A DNA stretch of 35,366 nucleotides from an uncultured Clostridia bacterium (GTDB lineage: Bacteria; Bacillota; Clostridia; TANB77; CAG-508), in assembly GCA_934140005.1 (NCBI GenBank), contig CAKPBB010000019.1, forward strand, positions 1-35,366, in the 5' to 3' direction. Positions 1 to 6,778 of this stretch are shown here, in pieces; positions within the stretch are counted from its first letter, which is position 1; each line of letters starts with the position of its first letter. The position numbers were made by a program, and so were the translations under genes. The notes beneath the pieces were generated by a model. The model had not been told where the DNA came from. It worked only from the letters and a program-made list of their open reading frames with translations, and made no database searches.

Positions 1-78
1 TTTGAAATAATAATTTGATTTAAAATTTCTTTTGAACATAAATAATTTTGAATCTCAAACTCGTTCTAAAGTGTTTAT

Positions 79-107
79 ATAGTAATACGATTTTTACTCA
101 TTGTCAA
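79..107 (-). promoter_or_regulatory. Minus-strand sigma-A-type promoter reading out of the window
   Basis: On the minus strand there is TTGACA at 107-102, a 17-base spacer and TACTAT at 84-79. It would drive a gene beyond the left edge. A possible ATG at 39-37 opens a frame to the edge but has no visible ribosome site, so that gene's start is not called. Confidence 0.5.
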
Positions 108-167
108 CAAAAATCAATCTATTTTCCAAAATATTCGTTCGACAAAATTTGCACTCTAGACAAATAG

Positions 168-207
168 ATAAAAGACATAAAGCAATCTTCAGCTCTATGT
201 CTTTTAT
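168..207. terminator. Probable bidirectional terminator hairpin after the CobW-type gene
   Basis: A 16-base left arm (168-183) pairs with 192-207 apart from one mismatch, around an 8-base loop. T-rich sequence follows on both strands. It lies about 65 bases past the stop of the minus-strand CobW-type gene and probably ends that operon. Its left arm, AAAAGACATAAAGCA, is almost the same as the arm of the terminator at 8820-8863. Confidence 0.6.
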
Positions 208-272
208 TTATATATGCAATTATCTATATTTTAATTTTATCGTTCACCATGTTAAACTTTCAAATACAATAA

Positions 273-1517
273 TTAAAATTCAAAATCTTTTACTAAACAA
301 CTGTCTAAATCTTTAATTATTTGTTCTTTGTCCATTTTTTGACCAATAAATACAAGTTTTATCATTCTGTCTCCATATTTTTCATCCCAGTCATTAAGAA
401 TTTCTGGACTTTCTTTTATAATTTCTGCTTTTTCATCTTCTGGAGCAGTTGCAACCCATAACCCTGCATCTGATGCTTGAATTTGTTTTCCAGCTTGTTC
501 TAGAACATAAGATGCTTCTGGTTCATCAGAAAACCATACAATTCCTTTTGAACGAATAACATTTTTTGGGAATTTGGTATTTAAATATTCTTCTAATTTT
601 TGTCTGTCAAATGGATCTCTTCTATAATATACAAATGTTCCTATTCCATATTCTTCAACTTCACCTTCTCCGTGGTGATGGTGGTGATGTCCTCCTTCGT
701 GTTCTTCATCGTGATGTTCATCATGATGATGCTCTTCTTCATGCTCGTGCTCATGTTCTTCATCTTCATCGTCATCATCTTCTTCAACATCCTTTTGTAA
801 TTCTTGTATCCAACCTGCTGATTCTGCTGCTACATTAAAATCAAAAGAATGTGTATCTATAATATCTTTAACTTCAACTTTACCATAGTTTGTTTCTATT
901 AGTCTAGCTGTTGGTTGAAGTGCTTTAATTACAGCTTTAACTCTATTAAGTTCATCTTCATTTAATTCATTTACTTTGTTTAAAACAATAGTGTTACAAA
1001 ATTCAATTTGTTGAATCAATAAGTTTTCAATATCTTCTTCATCAATATTTTCTTTTACTAAATCATCTCCACAGCCAAATTCACTTGCTAATCTATAAGC
1101 ATCAACAACTGTAACAACATTGTCTAATCTACAAATTTTTGGCAAACCATATTGTTCAGATTGCTCTGACAAAACTGTTAAAGTTTGAGCTATTGGAATA
1201 GGTTCACATATACCACTAGCTTCGATTAAAATATAATCAAATTTTCCAGTTTTAATTAGTTCAACTATTTGCTTCATTAAGTCTACTTTTAAAGTACAGC
1301 AAATACAACCATTTGAAAGTGGAACTAAATCAGCATCTTTTTCATTTACAATTCCACCTTTTGCAATTAGTTCTGCATCAATGTTTACCTCTCCTATATC
1401 ATTTACTATAACTGCTACCTTGTAACCTTCTTGATTATTTAATACATGGTTAATTAAAGTTGTTTTTCCAGCTCCTAAATAACCTGTAAGTAATGTAATT
1501 GGAACAATTTTATTCAT
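273..1517 (-). CDS. CobW/COG0523-family GTPase with His-rich metal-binding segment
   Basis: G3E-family GTPase of the CobW/COG0523 group (414 aa). Members insert or deliver metals such as zinc or cobalt to client proteins in the cytoplasm. Visible motifs are the P-loop GYLGAGKT (residues 12-19), the metal-binding CICC (71-74), the guanine-recognition motif NKVN (180-183), a very acidic and His-rich stretch at about 245-284 with a run of six His, and a CobW C-terminal domain after 290. The start has AGGAGGAGAAAATA before ATG. It is the last gene of an operon with a flippase (24-base gap) and a His-rich exporter upstream. The His-rich insert and the exporter suggest a role in metal homeostasis, most likely zinc; the metal itself is inference. 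No Zur box was recognised. Confidence 0.88.
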   Translation of the reverse strand: MNKIVPITLLTGYLGAGKTTLINHVLNNQEGYKVAVIVNDIGEVNIDAELIAKGGIVNEKDADLVPLSNGCICCTLKVDLMKQIVELIKTGKFDYILIEASGICEPIPIAQTLTVLSEQSEQYGLPKICRLDNVVTVVDAYRLASEFGCGDDLVKENIDEEDIENLLIQQIEFCNTIVLNKVNELNEDELNRVKAVIKALQPTARLIETNYGKVEVKDIIDTHSFDFNVAAESAGWIQELQKDVEEDDDDEDEEHEHEHEEEHHHDEHHDEEHEGGHHHHHHGEGEVEEYGIGTFVYYRRDPFDRQKLEEYLNTKFPKNVIRSKGIVWFSDEPEASYVLEQAGKQIQASDAGLWVATAPEDEKAEIIKESPEILNDWDEKYGDRMIKLVFIGQKMDKEQIIKDLDSCLVKDFEF

Positions 1518-1540
1518 TATTTTCTCCTCCTATAATAAAC

Positions 1541-2992
1541 TTATTTAACTTCTTGTTTTAAAAATCTTTCTTTTATCTTATTTATAAAATAATATACATA
1601 GTCTTCTTTTAATAAAATTAGTGCACCCATATAAATAATTACACCTATTACAACTTGTAATATAATTGAAGCAATACCACTAGCTACAATAAATTGACTC
1701 AAAGTACAAGCTATAAACATAATTACACTTGCGATTAAATATTTGTAAGTATATTTTAAAACTTCTATAAAACTAATATCATTTCTTATTGCATAGAATT
1801 GCATTCCATCCACTATCACTTGTGAAAGAACTGTTGCAATTGACGCTCCAATAGATGCAAATTTAGAAATTAGTATATAATTTAATACAAAATTAAATAC
1901 TGTTCCTACAACAATTGAAATTGTATATTCCTTTTGTCTTTTAGTTGGTAATAAATATTGTGTGCCTATTACGTTTGCAACTCCCATCAATAAAATTATT
2001 GGTGAAATTATTTTTATTAAAATAACTACTTTATCATATCCAAGTCCAAAAAAGATTGGAACAAAAGCTTTGGCTATACTAGATATACCAAACATCATTG
2101 GAAAACTTAAGAAAAATACAAAATGAAATGAATTTTTCATATAAGCTTTTACTTTTTCTTTATCTCCACTTGCAAAAGTACTTGCCATTCTTGGAATCAT
2201 AACTGTTCCTAATGATGTAACAATTGTAAGCAATAATCTCGTGACCTTTTGAGCCTGTTCATAATATCCTGTTTCTGCTTTATCTGATATTATTTTTCCT
2301 ATCATAGTTGTATCCAGCATTTTATATAATTGATTTGAAATTTGTGGTACAAATAATAATAGTATTTGAGGTATTTGTGTTATAATATCTATATTTTTAA
2401 CTTCAATACCTTTCAAGTATTTAGGTAAATATAACCATAAAGACAAATTACCGACTAAATCAGCTAAAGAATAAATGAAAATAAATTTGTTTAAATCCTG
2501 TGGTTCTTTTACAAATATAAATATACAACTTACACTAACAACTCTAACTAAGATATTTCTTATTACTGTTTTTTTGAATTCTTCTAATCCTTGGAAAAAC
2601 CAGCTTATATCAAAAGCTGCAGCAATAAGTTCTAATAATAAAATTGTATAATATTGGCTATATTCTCCTTTTCTCATAAAGAATAAATAATATATTATTA
2701 TAGAAATCGCCATTGTAATAAATCTAAAAATTATAATTTCTATAAATATCTTTTTTCTTTTTTCTTTATTATCTTGTGCATAAGCAATTTCTCTTTGCCC
2801 ATATAAAGCTACACCAAGTGAACCAAAAAGTATAAAATATGTTGCAATTGAAAATGTATATCCATATATACCTGTACCTGTTGCTCCTAAAACTCTTGCT
2901 AAATATGGCGTAGTAACAATTGGTAATATAAGAGTTAAAATTTGATAGCTTAAATTATATATATAATTTTTTAAAATACTTTTCTTTCCCAC
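1541..2992 (-). CDS. Polysaccharide flippase (Wzx/PST family, MOP superfamily)
   Basis: Integral membrane protein of 483 aa with about 14 hydrophobic segments. The N-terminal pattern (LSYQILTLILPIVTTPYLARVLG, here described in part as PYLARVLG near residue 30, then GIYGYTFSIA) is typical of Wzx-type oligosaccharide flippases. These move lipid-linked glycan repeat units across the cytoplasmic membrane. No glycosyltransferases lie beside it, which is unusual, since such flippases usually sit in glycan gene clusters. It lies between a heavy-metal exporter (25-base gap) and a CobW GTPase (23-base gap), all in one direction, so co-transcription is likely. It may serve a surface glycan made from genes elsewhere. 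The family call is firm; the substrate is unknown. Confidence 0.87.
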   Translation of the reverse strand: MGKKSILKNYIYNLSYQILTLILPIVTTPYLARVLGATGTGIYGYTFSIATYFILFGSLGVALYGQREIAYAQDNKEKRKKIFIEIIIFRFITMAISIIIYYLFFMRKGEYSQYYTILLLELIAAAFDISWFFQGLEEFKKTVIRNILVRVVSVSCIFIFVKEPQDLNKFIFIYSLADLVGNLSLWLYLPKYLKGIEVKNIDIITQIPQILLLFVPQISNQLYKMLDTTMIGKIISDKAETGYYEQAQKVTRLLLTIVTSLGTVMIPRMASTFASGDKEKVKAYMKNSFHFVFFLSFPMMFGISSIAKAFVPIFFGLGYDKVVILIKIISPIILLMGVANVIGTQYLLPTKRQKEYTISIVVGTVFNFVLNYILISKFASIGASIATVLSQVIVDGMQFYAIRNDISFIEVLKYTYKYLIASVIMFIACTLSQFIVASGIASIILQVVIGVIIYMGALILLKEDYVYYFINKIKERFLKQEVK

Positions 2993-3017
2993 ATTTTTCT
3001 CCTGTATTTATATAAAT

Positions 3018-3920
3018 TTATAACATAAACAATGCTGAAATTCCTGACAGTTCAATTAAAATACCAGCAATCACTCCTATTGCATAAAGTAATGCCGTTA
3101 CTTTTAAATTTTCTTTTATATTATCATTTATCTTAAATAATACTAATAAACCAACACCTGCACCAACTAGAAGTCCAGACATCATAGCTCCAAGAGAAAT
3201 TACATTTTTTAAATATAGTTCTGTTATAACTACTGATGCTGCACAATTTGGAACTAAGCCAACAATTCCAGCAAGTAATTCTCCAATTATAGGCTTATTT
3301 AAAATGAAGTTTGCAAGTGTATCTTCTCCAACAAAATGGAAGAATGTATTTAATAAGAAAGATGTAATATAAATAAATAAAAATATATTTAAAGAATGTT
3401 TTAATGCTGATGTAAAAATATTCTTCTCATTGCAATTACAATGTTCATGTTCACATAAGTGAGCAATTTCATCTGAGTGCTCATGCTCTTCATGTTTTGT
3501 ATCATGTGATGCATCTTTTTTCTTCTCAAATATTCTAATAAATAAATCAATTATAAATCCAGCAATTACTCCTATTACCGCTTTTAAACATAAAATCTTT
3601 AATATAAGTACAATAGAAACCTGCTCAGAAATTAGAATTGGAAGCATTTCATCAGATGTTGACAAATAAACAGCTATAAGAGTACCTAATGTGATAATTC
3701 TTCCAACATATAAATTAGAAGCAGCTGCTGAAAATCCACATTGAGGCAATATTCCTAAAATACCACCATATAAAGGTCCTACTTTACCTGCTTTTTTTAT
3801 AGTATCTTTTGTTTTTTCACTCATCTTATGCTCAATATATTCCATAATTAAATATGTAATATATAAAAATGGTAATATTTTTAGAGCATCTATAGTTGTA
3901 TCTAATAGTACATCTAACAT
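3018..3920 (-). CDS. Putative 10-TM heavy-metal exporter (ArsP_2-like) with His-rich loop
   Basis: Membrane protein of 300 aa with two homologous halves. Each half carries a proline/cysteine signature: LPQCGFSAAASNLY at about 59-71, and VPNCAASVVITELY in the second half. The halves are separated by a cytoplasmic loop rich in His, Glu and Cys (about 139-163, ending CEHEHCNCNE). This layout fits the family annotated as putative arsenic, manganese or other heavy-metal exporters (ArsP_2/DUF2899-like). The ion cannot be told from sequence. AAGGAAGG lies about 9 bases before the ATG. A good promoter lies at 4029-4057, and a hairpin sits in the leader. It is first in the operon with the flippase and His-rich CobW protein, which supports a metal-handling role. 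Confidence 0.8.
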   Translation of the reverse strand: MLDVLLDTTIDALKILPFLYITYLIMEYIEHKMSEKTKDTIKKAGKVGPLYGGILGILPQCGFSAAASNLYVGRIITLGTLIAVYLSTSDEMLPILISEQVSIVLILKILCLKAVIGVIAGFIIDLFIRIFEKKKDASHDTKHEEHEHSDEIAHLCEHEHCNCNEKNIFTSALKHSLNIFLFIYITSFLLNTFFHFVGEDTLANFILNKPIIGELLAGIVGLVPNCAASVVITELYLKNVISLGAMMSGLLVGAGVGLLVLFKINDNIKENLKVTALLYAIGVIAGILIELSGISALFML

Positions 3921-3983
3921 TTTTAAGCATTCCTTCCTTATCTTTATTATAAGTAATTATTTAATATATACTCATATGCTATA

Positions 3984-4021
3984 CAATTTAAAAGATACAT
4001 ATTAAATGTGCCCTTTAATTG
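3984..4021 (-). promoter_or_regulatory. Hairpin in the leader of the metal-exporter mRNA
   Basis: On the minus strand, CAATTAAAGGGCACAT pairs with ATGTATCTTTTAAATTG around a UUAAU loop, with one mismatch, one bulge and two G-U pairs. It starts at the predicted transcript 5' end and is about 60 bases from the exporter start. It does not match the NiCo or yybP-ykoY (Mn) riboswitch consensus as I know them. Confidence 0.35.
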
Positions 4022-4028
4022 AGTTTAT

Positions 4029-4057
4029 AGTATATCATAAAGCTTATATTTTTGCAA
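4029..4057 (-). promoter_or_regulatory. Promoter of the exporter-flippase-CobW operon
   Basis: Minus strand TTGCAA (4057-4052), 17-base spacer, TATACT (4034-4029). The predicted start of transcription is near 4022, giving a leader of about 100 bases before the exporter ATG at 3920. It is back to back with the plus-strand promoter at 4098-4126. Confidence 0.6.
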
Positions 4058-4097
4058 GCATATTATGTAATTTTGCTCGTAAATCTGTTCAAAATAC

Positions 4098-4126
4098 TAG
4101 ACTTTTCTGTTTTCATATGCTATAAT
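4098..4126 (+). promoter_or_regulatory. Promoter of the orphan membrane-protein gene at 4212
   Basis: TAGACT (4098-4103), 17-base spacer, TATAAT (4121-4126). The predicted leader of about 80 bases holds a weak hairpin (CTCC/GGAG near 4147-4160) before the ribosome site at 4202-4205. Confidence 0.55.
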
Positions 4127-4211
4127 AATTGAGTTACTTTTTTAACCTCCATTTTGGAGTTTATATAAATCGAATATCCGCACACAATATAATTATTGAT
4201 TGGAGAACAAC

Positions 4212-4667
4212 ATGAAAAACTTTAAGAAAAATTTCCGGGAACAATTTATCGCTATATGCAGAAACGAAAAAAGATATATGAACTTGTACTTTAAATTCAA
4301 AATTTTATTTTGGATTTCCTGCTACTTTATGGTAAGTTTTTTTGACAGCAAAAATATTACTGCAGCAGTTATTGCATACAATTTCTGTTTCATTGCTGAA
4401 TTTGTACTTTGTTCAATTGAGGCAATTAAGAAGATTGATAATGATATTTTAAAAAGGAATAATGTAGAAACAATTATTTTTGCCAGCACATCAACCTGGG
4501 CATTTCCATACATGACCATATTATCTCCAGTAGCTTTGAAGCTTATGACCATCATCAATATTCAAACTATCTTTTTCAAGCTCTTAGCTGTTATATTGAT
4601 TTATGCATTCATCATAGCTATACTTGCTATTCTGTCGGCAAAATACTTCAAAAATTTGCTAAAATAA
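4212..4667 (+). CDS. Hypothetical small membrane protein
   Basis: Protein of 151 aa that I do not recognise. It has a basic N-terminus (MKNFKKNFREQF), then about four hydrophobic segments: two near residues 28-70 and two near 95-145. A short charged middle (KKIDNDILKRNN) separates the pairs. I chose the ATG at 4212 because GGAG lies 6 bases before it; a TTG at 4200 is in frame but would place that GGAG inside the gene. It has its own promoter (4098-4126), lies opposite to its neighbours, and ends before a convergent gene. No partner suggests a function. Confidence 0.65.
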   Translation: MKNFKKNFREQFIAICRNEKRYMNLYFKFKILFWISCYFMVSFFDSKNITAAVIAYNFCFIAEFVLCSIEAIKKIDNDILKRNNVETIIFASTSTWAFPYMTILSPVALKLMTIINIQTIFFKLLAVILIYAFIIAILAILSAKYFKNLLK

Positions 4668-4722
4668 AATTTCTTGTTCAAAAGTATTTTATTTTGCATT
4701 TTCATTTGGATTGTAAAAAAAC

Positions 4723-4744
4723 ATTTGCACCACTTCTTGCAAAT
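4723..4744 (+). terminator. Weak terminator-like hairpin
   Basis: ATTTGCA (4723-4729) and TGCAAAT (4738-4744) form a perfect 7-bp stem with an 8-base loop, followed by TATTTTAA. It lies 55 bases past the stop of the membrane-protein gene. It may end that transcript, but the T run is poor. Confidence 0.3.
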
Positions 4745-4782
4745 TATTTTAAAGAAAAGATAATTTATATCTATTAATCAGA

Positions 4783-4842
4783 ATGGACAGACATCTCATA
4801 GAAAGCATACTATACAAGCTTTCCAGTGAAATGTCTGTCCAT
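4783..4842. repeat. Long palindrome between convergent genes
   Basis: ATGGACAGACAT (4783-4794) and ATGTCTGTCCAT (4831-4842) are perfect 12-bp inverted repeats. An inner stem GAAAGC (4801-4806)/GCTTTC (4818-4823) and an 11-base loop complete a hairpin of about 24 bp. It sits between convergent genes, so it may be a two-way terminator, but the T runs after it are weak on both strands. Confidence 0.55.
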
Positions 4843-4859
4843 TTCTATACGTTTTATTC

Positions 4860-5381
4860 TTATCCAACTATTCCTTTTAATAATCCGAATGATAAAATCA
4901 TCATTATTATACTAGCCATAAATACTCCAACTATTGTTGCTAAAAAAGATTTTTTTCTATCCATTTCTAAAACAGAAGCTATTAAAGTTCCAGTCCAAGC
5001 ACCTGTACCAGGCAATGGAATACCAACAAATAAAATTAAACCCCAATATCCATATTTTTCAATTTGATGTTTATGTTTTTCAACTTTTCCATCAAGCCAA
5101 GTTACTATTGAATTAAAAAATTTAACTTTGCTATTTCTCATCCAATTTAAAATTTTATTTATGAATAATAAAATGAATGGAATTGGTAATAAATTTCCTA
5201 TAATAGAAATTATATAACTTGGTATTGGATCTAATCCTAATAAAGCTGCTGCAATTAGGCCACCTCTTAATTCTAATATTGGCATTAAAGATATAATGAA
5301 TACCAATAATTCTTTTCCAAAAGCCATTGCTGTTACTCCTCCAAAAGCTCCAACAATTGCATTTACTAATTTTTCTGCCAT
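4860..5381 (-). CDS. COG2426/small multidrug export family membrane protein
   Basis: Membrane protein of 173 aa with about four or five hydrophobic segments. The pattern MPILELRGGLIAAALLGL near the N-terminus, a central charged region (WLDGKVEKHKHQIEKYGYWGL) and GIPLPGTGAWTGTLIA are hallmarks of the Sm_multidrug_ex (PF06695, COG2426) family. The family name implies drug export, but function is poorly established. I chose the ATG at 5381 (MAEKLV) because GGAGG lies 4 bases before it; the longer frame from 5402 has no ribosome site. A near-ideal promoter lies at 5459-5487. It is a single-gene unit, convergent with the gene at 4212. Confidence 0.8.
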   Translation of the reverse strand: MAEKLVNAIVGAFGGVTAMAFGKELLVFIISLMPILELRGGLIAAALLGLDPIPSYIISIIGNLLPIPFILLFINKILNWMRNSKVKFFNSIVTWLDGKVEKHKHQIEKYGYWGLILFVGIPLPGTGAWTGTLIASVLEMDRKKSFLATIVGVFMASIIMMILSFGLLKGIVG

Positions 5382-5458
5382 AATTCCTCCATAAAATTTC
5401 ATTCTTTACAATATAAAGCCAAGAATATCTACTAATTCTGTACTTCAACAATGCTTAT

Positions 5459-5487
5459 ATTATAAGTCTAATTAAAGTAGTAGTCAA
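5459..5487 (-). promoter_or_regulatory. Promoter of the COG2426-family gene
   Basis: Minus strand TTGACT (5487-5482), 17-base spacer, TATAAT (5464-5459). It is about 75 bases before the start codon and back to back with the promoter at 5527-5555. Confidence 0.7.
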
Positions 5488-5526
5488 ATATTTTGCAAAA
5501 ATATTACAAAATTTATCACAAAACAT

Positions 5527-5555
5527 TTGCTATTTTATGTAAATAATGCTATAAT
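5527..5555 (+). promoter_or_regulatory. Promoter of the MYG1-family gene
   Basis: TTGCTA (5527-5532), 17-base spacer, TATAAT (5550-5555). The predicted leader is about 80 bases long and carries two small hairpins. Confidence 0.65.
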
Positions 5556-5582
5556 TATGATATGTACGTATTTATAGTATCA

Positions 5583-5624
5583 AATGAATCCTCTTGTGAT
5601 TCATTATTAGTCGCCTCAAAAGGC
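5583..5624 (+). promoter_or_regulatory. Two hairpins in the MYG1-family leader
   Basis: AATGAATC (5583-5590) pairs perfectly with GATTCATT (5598-5605) around 7 bases. GCCT (5613-5616) pairs with AGGC (5621-5624), ending just before the ribosome site AAAGGA. They could influence access to the ribosome site; no known riboswitch is recognised. Confidence 0.35.
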
Positions 5625-5640
5625 AGAAAGGAAAAACACA

Positions 5641-6696
5641 ATGTTAGGTAACACGTCGAAGTTTGGCAGTTTGGCAGTTATGTCTTGGAACGAATATGTA
5701 GAGTTCACCAAGCGGAACTGCTTAACGACTCCTATTGGCTTTACCCATGATGGCAAATGTCATGCTGATGAAGTTTTTGCAGCATACATTTATATGTTGT
5801 ACTGTTTTCTCGTTTTGAATGAGAGTGCAGTTACAATAGTCCGAACATCCGAATTAGCATTCGAAAGTTTGCCTGAAAACTGTGTTGTTTTCGACATCAG
5901 TGGTAAATTTGATAATGTAAAATTTTTTGACCATCATCAAACCGGAGGTGCAGGCTCAAGAAGAAATGGCATTCCTTACAGTTCTGCAGGTTTACTGTGG
6001 AGAAAATATGGACATGAAGTTGTTAAAGCTCTTTTGCGGTATTACAACATGGAAATGTTAGATGAAAATGCCGTATGGAGCACATTTGACTGTGAACTTG
6101 TCCAATCAATCGACGGAATTGATAATGGATTAAATCACACCTTACCTCGTGAAAAGAAACTGTTTAGAGATTTCACTTTCTCCAAATTAATTGGACAGTG
6201 CAACAGTAATTTCAGAGGCGAAGCGGTCGACTCTAACCATAACTTCACCGTTGCCATTGATGCAACAGAGTTTATTTTTTTCAATATGTTCAAGGAAACA
6301 ACCAACAGATTATACGATCTTGCAAATGTCGAGAACAATATTGATAGAGTACACTCTACTAACAATGTAATTGTGTTCAAGCACTATCTGCATTGGAAAG
6401 AATGGCTGTTCTCGGAAGAGAACTATGAAAAGACGAAAAATGTGAAGTTTATCATTTATCATGATGATGAACGGAAAGCATTTAAGTGGCAAGCAATTGA
6501 AGACCGTAAAACCGGAGAGCTGCGTGCTATTGCTCCCCCCACCTGGCGTGGAAAGACCAACACGCAAGCTAATGAACTTGAAAAAATTACTGGCGTTAAA
6601 GGTGCTCTGTTCTGTCACAACACTGGTTATACCGGTGGTGCAAAAACACAGGAAGGATGCCTGAAGATGGTTGAGCTTATGCTCGACACAGGTTAA
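5641..6696 (+). CDS. MYG1/UPF0160-family DHH-like phosphoesterase
   Basis: Protein of 351 aa matching the MYG1 family, a DHH-related metal-dependent phosphoesterase/nuclease group. Visible motifs: HDGKCHADEVFA (36-47; the family has a His-x-Asp-Glu site here), VFDISGKFD (82-90), the DHHQ motif (96-99), GIPYSSAGLLW, and the family's C-terminal pattern ending FCHNTGYTGGAKTQEG. Substrate in bacteria is not established; eukaryotic MYG1 has been described as a 3'-5' RNA exonuclease. It has about 30 extra N-terminal residues before the first motif. AAAGGA lies 9 bases before ATG. Base composition is clearly richer in G+C than its neighbours, codons such as CGG and CGT appear, and it has its own promoter and terminator, which suggests horizontal transfer. 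Confidence 0.85.
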   Translation: MLGNTSKFGSLAVMSWNEYVEFTKRNCLTTPIGFTHDGKCHADEVFAAYIYMLYCFLVLNESAVTIVRTSELAFESLPENCVVFDISGKFDNVKFFDHHQTGGAGSRRNGIPYSSAGLLWRKYGHEVVKALLRYYNMEMLDENAVWSTFDCELVQSIDGIDNGLNHTLPREKKLFRDFTFSKLIGQCNSNFRGEAVDSNHNFTVAIDATEFIFFNMFKETTNRLYDLANVENNIDRVHSTNNVIVFKHYLHWKEWLFSEENYEKTKNVKFIIYHDDERKAFKWQAIEDRKTGELRAIAPPTWRGKTNTQANELEKITGVKGALFCHNTGYTGGAKTQEGCLKMVELMLDTG

Positions 6697-6712
6697 ACGG
6701 AGGTGACTACTC

Positions 6713-6756
6713 AAAACAAGAAGCAGGTTATATTATCCCTGCTTCTTGTTTTTTAT
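6713..6756 (+). terminator. Rho-independent terminator of the MYG1-family gene
   Basis: AAAACAAGAAGCAGG (6713-6727) pairs with CCTGCTTCTTGTTTT (6738-6752) around a 10-base loop and is followed by T residues. It starts 17 bases after the stop codon and may also serve the opposing minus-strand gene, which ends at 6779. Confidence 0.85.
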
Positions 6757-6778
6757 TATTTCAAAAGTTAAAGTCACA

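Noticed and set aside
37..39. Possible minus-strand ATG opening a frame to the left edge
   Set aside because: No ribosome site and only 13 codons visible, so a gene start cannot be supported.
101..316. 71-codon plus-strand frame
   Set aside because: It runs through a terminator hairpin and into the 3' end of the CobW gene, with no ribosome site.
566..838. Plus-strand frames over the His-rich part of the CobW gene
   Set aside because: Low-complexity shadows of GAT/CAT codon runs on the other strand.
3921..4211. Metal-regulator (ArsR/Zur-type) operator near the exporter promoter
   Set aside because: The only symmetry near CATATG at about 3973-3978 is too short; no convincing 12-2-12 or Zur-like palindrome.
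6700..6775. GGAGGTG after the MYG1-family stop, with an open frame of about 22 codons
   Set aside because: The only start codon (GTG) overlaps the ribosome site and the frame runs through the terminator stem.
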